Position numbers and translations under genes: made by a program. A stretch of 64,000 nucleotides of DNA, from the NCBI RefSeq assembly GCF_026745355.1, contig NC_079205.1, forward strand, positions 5,977,832-6,041,831, written 5' to 3'. Below, piece after piece: positions 48,031 through 61,000 of this stretch. The number at the start of each line of letters is the position of its first letter. Position 1 is the stretch's first letter. The notes under the pieces were generated by a model. It was not told where the DNA came from and searched no databases. It saw only the letters and a program-made list of their open reading frames with translations. The stretch comes from Beta vulgaris subsp. vulgaris. Lineage: Eukaryota > Streptophyta > Magnoliopsida > Caryophyllales > Amaranthaceae.

Positions 48031-49588
48031 GAAGCCTCTCAAGTCTCAACCCCAAACACTATCCTCCATTATTACTTTTTCCAAAAGCTTGAAGATTTGC
48101 AGAGTTCTCAAACTTCAAGTGGTGTATAAGTGGTGGTTTTTCCCCGTGTTATTTCAGTCTCTCTCCTGTTCCACCGCACCACCGCTCACGGGTCCACCAT
48201 AGCACTCCGAATTTCAAACTCCAAATTTGGAGAGAAGAAAATTGAAGTCGAGGTTTGTGGTTTTTTAGATTTGATGAATTTTATAAGGTAGATGTTAAAT
48301 TTTGGTTCTTTTGTTGTTGAAATGCTGAGGTTACTTGCATGAGTTTTGGTGAAAAATCATGATTTTTTTGGCATGAAATTAGATCTTCTTTACAAAGATT
48401 ATCAGATTGATCAAAGTTCAACATCACTATCTACTCGGCTACTGGTGTTGTAAGTGATACATCACAATTTCAGATCGTTTTTTTTTAATCGCTAATTACA
48501 TATTTTTCTATTTTGTTAAAAAATTAGTTTCGAATTTCTTGATGTACTGATAATTGTGATTGAATATTCGTGTTAAGAAACGATATATTTCTAACCTTTT
48601 CTTTTAACGAATGTCTTATTTGATTAATCTTATGGAAGTTATATTGATAGGATAAAACTTAGAAACCCTCTTCTCCCGTTAGAAACCCCAAACCTCCCAG
48701 ACCTATCTCTCTCTCTCTGTTCCCTTGTGTTGCTGCCACGTTCGCCGGAGTTCCCCTCCTTGTCGGCGCCGTCGCGCTGTTCTCTTCCTCTCGCCGGCGT
48801 TCGCCAAGCTCGCGTCGGTGTTGCGCGTTTTCTCTCTCCTCTTCGTGGTGCTGCTGCACCGTCCTGAGCTCCTTGGTGGTCCTGTCATTGCCACCGCGTG
48901 CTGCTGCGGTGATGTTGGTGTTGCGTCTTGCTGCTGGGTTGTTGTTGATGCTGTCCCGTTCTTTTTCCTCCTGAATTCTGTTGGTGCTGCGTGTGGGTGG
49001 TGTCGCCCTAAGCGGACGCTATTACTAGGTAGTGCTATTGTCTTGAAATTCCTCTAGTGTTGTTGTAGTTATTGTTGGGAGTTGTTGCTATTGTTTGTTG
49101 TTGTTACTGTTATGTTGTCGTTGCTTTGAATTGGGCTTTACATCAATTACGAGCTTTGTTTAGTCCAGTCATGCTAGTTATGATTTACGAGCTTCGTATC
49201 TATGCTTTTGATAGTAATTCTTGTTTAACCCAAGAAAACGTGAACAAAAGCTGTAAATTTCTATATATCTACTTGTAGTTGATGCATCTTGATTAAGCCA
49301 GATTTTGGACGGGAAATGTGACTATGAATTGTATATTGCTTTAGTTTGACTCATATGCCTAAAATTGTTTTCTTTTTGGTAATTTAGTTGTAAACTAGAT
49401 TGGCAGCTGTGTTTGTTTGTTAAGAACTAAGAACTAGTGTTGGGGACTTCAGTTGAGCATGAAAATGCAGGTTCTATTTTGAGAAAATTAGTACAGGTAA
49501 ACGTAAGTTGTTATTACAGATTTACAGGTGTGTTACAGAAAACAACCAGTTGAAATCTCATATATTGGCAGTGAATTCACTAGACTGA

Positions 49589-51116
<1,528 letters not shown>

Positions 51117-52069
51117 CCTTTTTGTACTTTGAGACTCATTTTCCTGTAAGATGTGGTAAATCTAGGAAGAGTTTCAGGCATTTGCTGTTGGCAAAATTGT
51201 CAAAATCTCCCTACTCAATAGATTTACTTTTGTTTATAGTCTTTTTTTTTTTTTTTTGACAACAAATTGTTTATAGTCTTATATCAAATAAATGGGTTGT
51301 TTTGCATTGTTAATATTTTTCTTAATATATTTCCCACGTGTCAATCTCCAATTACGGAATGGACTTTTCATTCCACTATAACAAAAAAATGGTTGGCATT
51401 AATTCAGAACTATGCAATGGTTGGCTATGATATCATGTGAAAGTAATGCAACTCACCAAAATATGGGAGTCCTGACACTATGTTTATAGTTTTCGAATTA
51501 CAACCTATATTATACAATTGCCCTTAGACTTACTCTATTAATAAGGTCACTTTGAATTATCTACAGAGTTGTCTCATAAAGTTCCCTCTGATCACATCTT
51601 ATAAATCGTAAAAGTAAAAAACTGTATCTTGACACTGATGATACGTTGAAAAATAATATGTTGACTATTTGTGAAATTCGGTGGTTTAGGGTAAAAATGG
51701 CACGCCATTGCACACTACTTTAAATTCGTAGTACATGTCTTCTTTTGGGATAGTAGATATACATATACGAGAACTATAAGTTGCCAACTTGCCACTACAT
51801 TCTTATATGAAAAAAGGAAAAGAAAAGAAGCCTAACAAATAATTTGGCCTTTTCTCCAAGTTGATATCTGATATGCGTAAATTGAATCACTGCAAATTAC
51901 TTCCTTGTTTTTTTAGTCCAATACTTTGACTTTTGCACTATTTACACATCTCACTTTGATCATATTTTTTTAATATATAAAAACAAAATTGATTATATAA
52001 AATATTGTTAGATTTTTTTTAATTGATATTTTCATGATACCAACTTTTTATAACTCTTAGAAATACATA
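51117..52069. other. 3' flank of coaE and AT-rich spacer
   Basis: Includes the left half of an older Stowaway-like MITE (about 51899-52069, CTTCCTTGTTTTTTTAGTCC), whose right half continues after 52275 (GTCAAAG), interrupted by the younger MITE at 52070. No gene. Confidence 0.5.
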
Positions 52070-52272
52070 CTCCATCGGATTCAAAATATAAGACACACAT
52101 GATATTCGAGATCGAATTTTGGCCGTTAATTGCTCTTAATATATGTTGGTAGAAAATTTTAAAAAATAATGTTAATTAGTATTTTTCAAGACAAATCTAA
52201 TGGTATAATTTTTATTTGACATATTATGAAAATCGTAAAACATGAATGCCTTATATTTTAAAACGGAGAGAG
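52070..52272. mobile_element. Stowaway-type MITE nested in an older MITE
   Basis: Ends CTCCATCGGATTCAAAATAT and complement of CTCTCTCCGTTTTAAAATAT, extended by AAGACAC / GGCATTC pairing, flanked by TA at 52068-52069 and 52273-52274. Confidence 0.82.
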
Positions 52273-52274
52273 TA

Positions 52275-52798
52275 ATAAAAAATATTAATGGTCAAAGCTA
52301 TATATTAACAATCATAAAAATTAAATTATTGCACTTATTTAGAAATGAAGATATATATTGTTTTTTACTTTGGGACTGTAAAATGCATTACTATGATACG
52401 GTTTGATGAGTTTCATACATTAATAATGATACCGTAGAGGCGTTGACTCTACATGACACAATATTGAAGAGCTCCAATTACCGAAAATATTACAAGAATA
52501 TGAAACTTCAAAGTTCAAATATCATAAACATGACTCCTACTGTGGAACTATGAAAATGGGCAAAAGAGCCCCGAATTCAAATTCAGGGCATTTATTTGAA
52601 AATAAGAAATAATCTGTTCGACAAATATATGACTGACCATTTTACACAACAAACCAGTAGTCGAGAACAAATACAATCAATTACAGGATGGAACCAACCA
52701 TCTCAATGTCTCATGCAGAGGCGTTCCATCGAACATGGATACCAAGGAAAGAATGTTCGCCAAACACTAAAACCCATCTAAAGTTTCTCAGAACAATC
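52275..52798. other. 3' flank of VHA-G
   Basis: Likely holds the 3' untranslated region of the VHA-G gene. No other feature recognised. Confidence 0.45.
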
Positions 52799-54789
52799 TC
52801 AATTCTTCACAGTTGTGACATACTTCAACAGCATCTGAACAACATCAGAAGATATACTGGATGATTGTGCCTTCAACTCTTCGATTTTAGTATCAGTTTC
52901 TTGTTCAAGACGCTTCACATTAGCACCCGAGTCCCCGCTACTCTGTACCATTGGTAATAAAATTATCAGTAAAAATGAGCAGCATGTAGAACATTTCAAG
53001 GGATAATAAGATATCATATCATACGCGTATGAAAAAAACATTTCCACCGCAGTTGCGAAGCTTACAAATCTCCTATCCTGCTTATCTTCACTTCCCATGT
53101 AGTTATACGATAAAACTCTCCCTATCCCTCCAGATATAATGGTCACTTATAATTTAAGGTACTCAAGGATAACAGATTATTCCACTTAATAGGCCATTAT
53201 AATAGATGAAATGTTCCAACAGTCTTCCAATCACTCAAATCTTAGTAAAGCTATCATGGAAATAAGGGGATGGTAATAAGATTGCTGCATGATTGCATAT
53301 CATGCATCTCCAACAATTTATCTTTTTTCTTTCACTTCATGACCAATTCACCACTCATTCTTGTATAGGAAGATTGTGCATATAAGAGTTTAGGAAAGTT
53401 GATAAAGAAAAGCATACGTTTGCCATTAGACATGCACTATCTAGAACATCTCATGGGATGGTCATTATGTAGATATAAAATATCCATACCTCAATATACG
53501 GGCCATCAAAAATGGTGGTTGAGAAAAGGGGAAGGGAACAAAGAAAAAGAAGATTGAGATTTGGCTTCCTACTCGGCTTCCTTTTTGCTCCTTACCTCAA
53601 ATAAACCTCTAAGAAGATTAAGAAAAAGAACTCCTAAAACATTAGCGATTATAGAGCCTAAGCCCTAAGCAGACTATACTGTCAAGAAAACGGGAATACT
53701 AAGAAGCTTCATGACTGTGATACATGCATCCAATTGTTCTGTTTAAAAAACTTCAGCAGATAAAGTTTCTTATCACTTACCTCTGCGAGTTTTCTCTGAT
53801 ATTCGGCTTCCATTTGTGCACGAAAATCGGCAATCTCCCTCTCAGCCTCTTCCTTTGCTTGTTTTAGTCTAGCCATCTTGGCTATTAAAAGTGCAAAGAT
53901 TGAAATTAAAACCAAAGGCAATAAGAAAGAATTGGCAGAGGGCTGAATTAATCAAGACGCCATAATGCCCAGCTTAAAACTACTGTCCTAATTACTTGAA
54001 CACAAAGAGAACCTCCATCAAAAGCTGATTACAGAAACTTAATTTCGGATAGATATCTCATTATTGTACTTCAACTAAACTATAAGCAAGTTTTTTTTCA
54101 TCATGCAAAGCAGACACAAAGGGAGAGCATATCGATATTAATAAAATTTAAGAACAATGAGTTATAAGTATATAGCAAGCGACCACAGTTGTTACAAATA
54201 ACCAAAAACTTAAATGCATTGTATTATGTTCTTTTGAGCAACTGCTTTACACCAAAATACTTCCTCTGTTTTTTTTACTTGCAAAACTTTTTTTTTCATC
54301 AACTCTAGTGCAAAATTTGGGTAGGAGAGAGGGTAGAGAGGAAAAAAAGAGAGGACTCCATGTGATGGGAGAGACATAGAGAGAAAGGAAAAGCAAAAGT
54401 AGAAAGTGTTGCAAGTAATTAATTATTTCCCTTTTAGGAAAGTGTTGCAAGTAATTAATTATTACCCTTTTAGGAAAGTGTTGCAAGTAAAAAAAAAACG
54501 GAGGAAGCATAACAATTGTAATTTCCACAAACATAAGCCTCTAAATGTTCTGGATGGAGGAAAGTCGAGCTTTGGATGATCAATACTCATAGAATTACAA
54601 ATAGACATGTTCGATGTTAGTTATTCCAATTAGACAAGAGCTAAAATCAGATGTATATCACGCAAAGGTGCACTGAACAAGGATGAAAGTTCCACCCATA
54701 CCAGTTTTGGCTGTATTGACAATGTGTTGTGCTTCTTGTTCTGCAGCCAGCAAAAGTTGAATTCCATTCTGCCCTCTGCTTGCTTCCAT
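52799..54789 (-). CDS. VHA-G: V-type proton ATPase subunit G (VHA-G)
   Basis: Peripheral-stalk subunit of the vacuolar H+-ATPase, pairing with subunit E to hold the V1 head on tonoplast and endosomal membranes. Three coding exons on minus: 54789-54702 ([20 protein letters not shown]..), 53881-53781 ([19 protein letters not shown]..) and 52942-52799 ([26 protein letters not shown]). Phases fit (88 + 101 + 144 bases) and give 110 residues, the exact plant VHA-G length. Heptad-rich charged sequence throughout indicates a long coiled coil. A non-coding first exon lies near 56395-56460, giving a leader intron of ~1.6 kb. The middle introns hold a Stowaway MITE. Motifs fit plant G1/G2 isoforms; which one cannot be told. 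Confidence 0.96.
54260..54507. mobile_element. Stowaway-like MITE in VHA-G intron
   Basis: Inverted ends CTTCCTCTGTTTTTTTTACT and complement of CTTCCTCCGTTTTTTTTTTA. TA on the left; the right flank is CA, so the duplication has decayed. A 36-base segment with GGAAAGTGTTGCAAGTAATT is repeated in tandem near the right end. Confidence 0.75.
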
Positions 54790-55575
54790 AATTACTGTGG
54801 AGGGTCACACCCTGAAGGACTATCAAAATAATGGTTATGAAAAGAAACAACACAAGGTGCCAAAGAAGCCAAAAAATTAGTGTAAGACAGATTCATGCAG
54901 GTCCCTTGAACAACTACTTACCACAAATCTAAATACATCACAATTCAAGACTAAGACAAAAATCTAATTGTCACTGTACAAAAAAAGAAAAGAAAAGAAA
55001 ATGAGTGTACCAACAACTCTTTCTATGGCACACCCAAAAAAAGAAGGATCTAGACAGGTCAACCTTTACTTCGAATTCAGAAAATTACTACAAAACATTA
55101 AGGTCTGCTTACAAGTGACCAACTTGAAACAAACCATACAAGAGGTGTGTGGCCATTCCTTCTTAATATGCACTCTTATTCTGCCTGTTTATCTTCAGCA
55201 CATTCATGTAAGATATAACTCGTTGTGGCTTTTACTCATTTATTTAAAAAAAAGGGCAAAAAAAAGAAAATTTCGGTAATCAAGTGGATAAAGAAGAGTA
55301 CTTATTCTGTATCAAATTCTTACTTCTTTGGGTATTCGCTGTATCAGTGACACTATAAAACCCATTGATCTATACATGCCTAAGCTATTAAGTTTGTCTC
55401 TTATTCTTAAAAAAAAAAAGAACAAAATATGAAAATAATCATATACTTCCTCAGCTCTAATTGCTCTGTTTAAGAGTGTAATTTTTCTGCTAAAGTTTGG
55501 TACATCTTTGTGTACTTATAAATCGCTTTTAAAGAGGGGTAAGGCCCCAAATTAACAAAATAGAAAAACTAAGAA

Positions 55576-55672
55576 CTAGGCAACTCCTGAAATATGTTCC
55601 TCAATAATCTTTCGCAACTCCAATGGTGGCCCTTGCAAGATGGTGATCTTATTTGCAAGGCCATATCTGTAT
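55576..55672 (-). other. Exon-like open segment in the VHA-G leader intron
   Basis: On minus, an acceptor-like TTGATGTTATAG is followed by an open stretch YRYGLANKITILQG and PPLELRKIIEEHISGVA ending in TAG. It looks like a terminal exon of some protein, but I do not recognise the family and find no companion exon nearby. A captured exon or chance are both possible. Confidence 0.25.
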
Positions 55673-56394
55673 CTATAACATCAAATCATCAACTACTAAA
55701 GTATCCATCTTTCAATTTTGAAACAAGGTGAAGAATCTAAAAGACAATTTAAATCAATACATGTAAACAAATGCCAAACAATCTACATTATCAATTTATC
55801 ACTATAAAAGTCAAAAAACAGAACCGAGAACCAAAAGAACAATTGAATAAAACTACGATCTCATAACCAAATCAATTTACAGAACAATACTGAAATTCGA
55901 CAAGAAATATTATCATCAGAACATAATAGCCCCAATTTCAGCGCACAAATTAGCAGAAATCTAGGGTTTAAGAATCCAAATCTCCAAATCATTGGAAATT
56001 TTAGATTGAATTAGATCCAAACCTCAAGTTAAATGCACAATTCAAATTATATTAACAATCATACAAGAACAAAATCAAACAAATTGAAATTAGAATACAT
56101 TGATCTAACTCTAATCTAAACTAAAATCAGATTCGTAATGATATCTCTCAAAACTGAAAGTAAAGATAATATCGATCAAATCAGAAAAACGACGTGCGAT
56201 GATGAAACTAATAGCAAGTAAAGATCTTGCGACCAGAAAATTCGGAGGCGACCAATTTAGATCTGATTTGAGCCATACGATCATAGAAATCATAAAGATA
56301 AAAACAAAAATATGAAAAAGATTGAAGTTCATGAAATCATACAATTAGAGAGAGAAATTGCGAAGAAAAAGTGCAGGAAATTACCAAAATTCAG

Positions 56395-56500
56395 CGAGTA
56401 GAGAGTTGAGAGAGAAGCAGAAAGGAGTTCAGATGAGAGAGAGAGAAAGTTTTCGCTACGTGTGGTTTCGTTACGTGCTGCTAGAAACCTTTGATATAAA
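56395..56500 (-). promoter_or_regulatory. VHA-G core promoter and leader exon
   Basis: On minus, TTTATATC (56500-56493) acts as TATA-like box. The leader to the donor GAATTTTG|GTAATT at 56395 is rich in CT repeats (GA on plus), as is common for constitutive plant genes. Confidence 0.5.
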
Positions 56501-56595
56501 AGCCTAATTGGGCTCTAAAGAGAAAACGGAAACACTAAGACCATGTCGGACAGTTAGCGGATAGTTGTGAACTGTTAGCTGATTGTATTAGTTAA

Positions 56596-57282
56596 CTAGT
56601 ATTTGAGTCTGGGTGTTGTTTTGGGTTTGTATTGTTTTTCGAATTTGATATGTATTTTTTCCACTTCCATTAAAATATATTAAGAAAAACTCAACATTTA
56701 AAAAGTATAAATATAATAATGTGGACACTTACGGCCCGTTTGGTAGTCGTTAATATATTGTGGTAATGGGAATGAATTTTAAGTATAATTTTATTAGGAA
56801 AGCACCGTTAAAATCTCCATGGGGAGGCATTTTTTCTCTATGGGCAAGCAATCTCACCCCTAAACTTGTGTTTTTGTCTCCAAGGGGAACCAATTTCCAT
56901 TACCACTCATTACCACCTACAAGGTGGTAGTGGATGGGAATGAAAATTCAAGAAGGAAAATGGACACTTTAGGATAAATTAGCATTACCATGGGAATGGA
57001 CAATGATGTTTTTCACAAATTTACACACAAATTCATTCCCATTACCACCATTTATGACCAACTACCAAACGGGCCGTTAAAGCATGATTAAAAGTTGGTT
57101 GAGATGATAACTGTGTCATGTATAATAGCAAGGGGTCACAGGTTCAAATCTTGTTGTAAGCTAATTATACTTTTGTTAATTGTCATAACTTATGTACACA
57201 TTGGACAATTCTAGTGGAGTAACAGATGTGTCATGTGGCCTACATACATTGTTATGCACGCCTTTTAATATATTTGTATAGA
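56596..57282 (-). mobile_element. Probable Helitron remnant
   Basis: On minus the 5' end TCTATACAAATATATTAAAA, preceded by A, and following GGCGTGC are identical to the 28.3 kb Helitron. A CTAG followed by T at 56599-56596 could be the 3' end, but the subterminal hairpin is degraded. It contains a PIF MITE (56732-57076) and a tRNA-like patch (GGTCACAGGTTCAAATC). Confidence 0.45.
56732..57076. mobile_element. PIF/Tourist-type MITE, intact
   Basis: 345 bases. Ends CGGCCCGTTTGGTAGTCGTT and complement of CGGCCCGTTTGGTAGTTGG, extended by GGTGGTAATGGGAATGAAT pairing, flanked by TTA at 56729-56731 and 57077-57079. The 3-base TTA/TAA duplication indicates PIF/Harbinger. Decayed copies occur at 43340-44120. 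Confidence 0.92.
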
Positions 57283-57436
57283 TAGATAGCCGGTAGTTGA
57301 TTGTATTAACTGATTACTAGCTGATTGTATTAACTGTTTGTATAAAAGTATTTGGTAAGTACTTGATAGATTATTGTTACATAATTGTGTAAAATGACCA
57401 ATAAGGACATAAGCATAATCTATTGTTTTACCTTTT

Positions 57437-57864
57437 CGGGGCGTTTGGTATGAGGGATTGGGAGTTTGGGGATTAGAGGATGGGATTGGGAATGGGAGTT
57501 AGAGGGTGGGAATTTATTAAATATATCCCAATCCCTTGTTTGGTATGTTAGTGGGATTAAGTAGGGAATATATTGCTAAATTACAAATTTACCCATTTTA
57601 ATGAAGGATAGCAAAAGAAGAGCAAACAATATTAGTGAAGTATATTTTAATGAAGGGTAAATTTGTCTTTTAACATAACCAAAAATAATCCCCCTCCCTA
57701 ATACCTTCTCCCCCCATGTCTTATTTTGGTGGGATAAGAGGGGTTTTAATCCCATTCCCCTTCACATGGGAATTTAGATATTCCCACAAACAAACATGGG
57801 ATATCTACCCATAGGGATATAATATCCCATTCCCACCCCCTAATCCCCCTAAACAAACACCCCG
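57437..57864. mobile_element. PIF/Tourist-like MITE, second family
   Basis: Ends CGGGGCGTTTGGTATGAGGG and complement of CGGGGTGTTTGTTTAGGGGG, extended by GGGATTGGGAATGGGA-type pairing, flanked by TTT on each side. Interior rich in GGGATT / AATCCC. No transposase. Confidence 0.8.
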
Positions 57865-58029
57865 TTTATGTTTATTAATGTAATTTTCAACAACTTTAGG
57901 ACATAAATGTAATTGGCCTACTCATTCCTAAAAACATCTAATGTGATTAAGCTCCTTCGCCTAACTTTTTCAAAAAGAGATTTTTGACCACAATCATCTT
58001 ATTAAAACCTCTGTTTACCAAACACTCAA
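57865..58029. other. Spacer before LINE 3' side
   Basis: No feature recognised; no poly-T tract marking a LINE tail is visible. Confidence 0.4.
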
Positions 58030-61000
58030 ATTAGAGGATTCATGACACCTGTCAACATGAAGACACTCTCCATTCACTAAGAGCAAACTTAGCGCGGTGA
58101 GAGACGCAAGAAGGGCACCAAGTATCATTCTTATAGATGATGGCATTTCTTTCTTTCCAGATGCTCCATAAAAGAAATATGAAGTGTGTTAGATTTTGTT
58201 TAGGATGAGTTTCATGAAAAATTTGCAGTATTGTGGTGAAGGGCCCAGGAGAGGAACACCGATCCAAGATTTCTTGAAGCTTCCAGAACATAATGGATTG
58301 GGGACAATTGAGAAACAAATGCTCAATTGTTTTCGGACCCGCATTACAACGAGGACATTGATTGGTTGGGATAACATGTCTGTGAAACGTCGTATCTCTA
58401 ACCGTCTAAATTGTTATGACATATTTGCCAGACAAAAATTTGAAGTTTTGGTGGAATATCTAGCTTCCATATCCATCGGAAAGGCCAAGGAGACTTAGGA
58501 GGAAGATCATGGGCTAACCAAGTTGTCGATTTGACTGTGAAAAGGCCACTAGGGGTTGGGCCCCAAATTGGAGTATCAGAAAGGTCTGTAGTTGGCAAGG
58601 GAATTCCTTGCACTTTCAATATAACATGTCTTGGTAGAAATTGATTAAGATTTGTCAGATTCCAACAATGGTCTGGGGTGATGCAATGTGCTACTTTGAG
58701 ATCCATGTTAACAATGTTACTGTTAATATTAAGAAGGGAGCAAAGGTTGGTTTACCCTAACCAATTATCTAACCAAAAATTGATTGAGTGACCATTACCA
58801 ATTTTCCAACGGACACCTTTGCACAGAAGGTCTCTTTGAGCCAATATCTTTTTCCAAATGTAAGAGTCGTTAGGTTTTGGAGTGTAACCAAAGAATAATT
58901 TAGTATGCAGATATTTTTCTTTGATTAGAGAAGACCAGAGCAGGACTTATTGGAAATCAAATTCCAACCAATTTTTGCTAGGAAAGCTTTATTCAAAAGC
59001 ATGGTACGTTTGAGACCAAAACCTCCCCGAGACTAAGGGGAACAGATGGTGTTCCATGCTATTAGTGGGGTACTATTTTTATCTTTCGTTTGTCTCCAAC
59101 AAAATTATCGGTGCATAATATCTATTGGCTATTGCCTTGTAGAGATCATTCAAGATTAAAGCTCAAGAGCAGGATTAAGCTGGAAGTGCTTCCAAATTTG
59201 TTTGTATTATGGTATAACAACCTGCTTTTGATAGGAAACCTGATTCCCAAGTGTAATACCCCGAATTTTTAACTAGTTTTATTATTTACTAATTGTGTAT
59301 ATTAGCTTAATTTTATCTTAAATATTTTTCAAAATGATCATGTTAAGGTTATTTTCTAAAATACTACATTTAGTTTAATTATTTTAATAGTTATGTTATG
59401 ATGGTAATGATTTACTTATAATGTAGTGTATAGTTTTCATATCTTCTTGACTTTGGAAATTTACCATGACCACATATTTCATCTTCTTCCTCAAGCTCCA
59501 TCTCCTTGATCTCCAAGGCTTCTAGAACTCCTTGCTCCCCAAGTATTCTTCACCATTAAGTCTTCATTAGTTTAATGGAGTTTTTCTTCCTAAAACCACT
59601 ATAAATAGTGGGTTAATTTCACATTTCTCATCCACTTGAAAATTACAAACTATAACCACAACCTCCATTTAATATTTGAATTTCCATTGATGTGTCTTAT
59701 TCTTTTTGAGTACCCATGAATGGCCCTAAATACCCACTCTCTTCCTCCTTTGATTTTAGGTTGTCGTACTGTTCTTCCCCAATATCTTCTTATTCCAGTC
59801 AGAATTTGCCTATACTTTCTTCATAAAAGTTGTAGATCTCGAAAAGTTATTGAATTTAGACCCGAAAATCATCTGATTCGAAGTTCGAAGCAGAGAGTTA
59901 GACCCTCTGGAAGTTTCTGTTATTGCTGCCAAATATTATACGTTTCTCTTGTTTCTTTGTTTAAATTTTAGTTCATGGAACCCAAAAATCTATTTGTTTG
60001 GTTAAGAAATCTATGATGTTATGGAGGATGATTCTTGGATATTAAGATATGACGATACTTAAGGAGTAAAGGAAAGGAATTAGCGTATAAGGTAACCTTT
60101 ATGTCTAGCATCTTATTATGTGATTGCCCGCAAATATTATATGTAACCTTTATGTCTAGCATTAAATGTGATTGCTCGTATCATATTTAACATATTATGT
60201 CCAACGAATATCTGTATGACCGTGTGTATATGTGTGTATGATCATGTGATACTAATCATGTAACGACATGCTATAAAGTGTGTTGTATATGAGATCATGA
60301 ATGTTTTATGTGAATTATGAAAGTGATGTGTATCCTATGTATATTAATTATGATTTATGGATGTTGTTCGGAAATATTGATATATGTAAGTTTTGTAAAA
60401 TGTGAATGGTTCTGCTGGCTTGGAGTTTTGAAATGAACTGGTAAATGGGCAAGTTATAGGTGGATGAATTATGTTTACGATGTAAAGGATCAAGAGTGGT
60501 CGAATGTTAATGTTCCTGTTCTGTCCAAAACCTGTACTCGCCAATGAACTAAGATCACGTAAATGGTCCTTGCCGGTAGACTATTCAATGTTATGTTTTT
60601 TGACAGTATTTCCGAGCAATTACCATAATGATGTAGTATGTGACTGTGTGTGAAAATCTTTATGAACTAAAACCGTTTTTACGAGCTAGAGTAAAGTTAC
60701 TGAGTTTTCCACTCATTTTAGGTTACTTTTCTGTGTTTTTATTTTTTTCTATTTTATGTAATTATTCAGGTCTTTATGAAGATAACTCAAGTTCAGATAG
60801 GACATGGATGCTCCTGATGGATTATGCTGAAGTGACTCTGTACAATTTGGGATTTTTATCATATTATGTATTATGAGTAATCATTATTACTCTAGTTGAG
60901 AGTTTGTATATTTTTAGAGACCATTCTAAGGCTATTATTTTATTTATGGGCCCATAACCCATAGTTTAAGTTCCGTTTTCGCTGCCAATCATGAGTAATT

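Noticed and set aside
48659..49057. Cys/Arg-rich frames on both strands in the coaE leader intron
   Set aside because: Low-complexity GC-rich sequence inside a probable intron; no domain or splice support.
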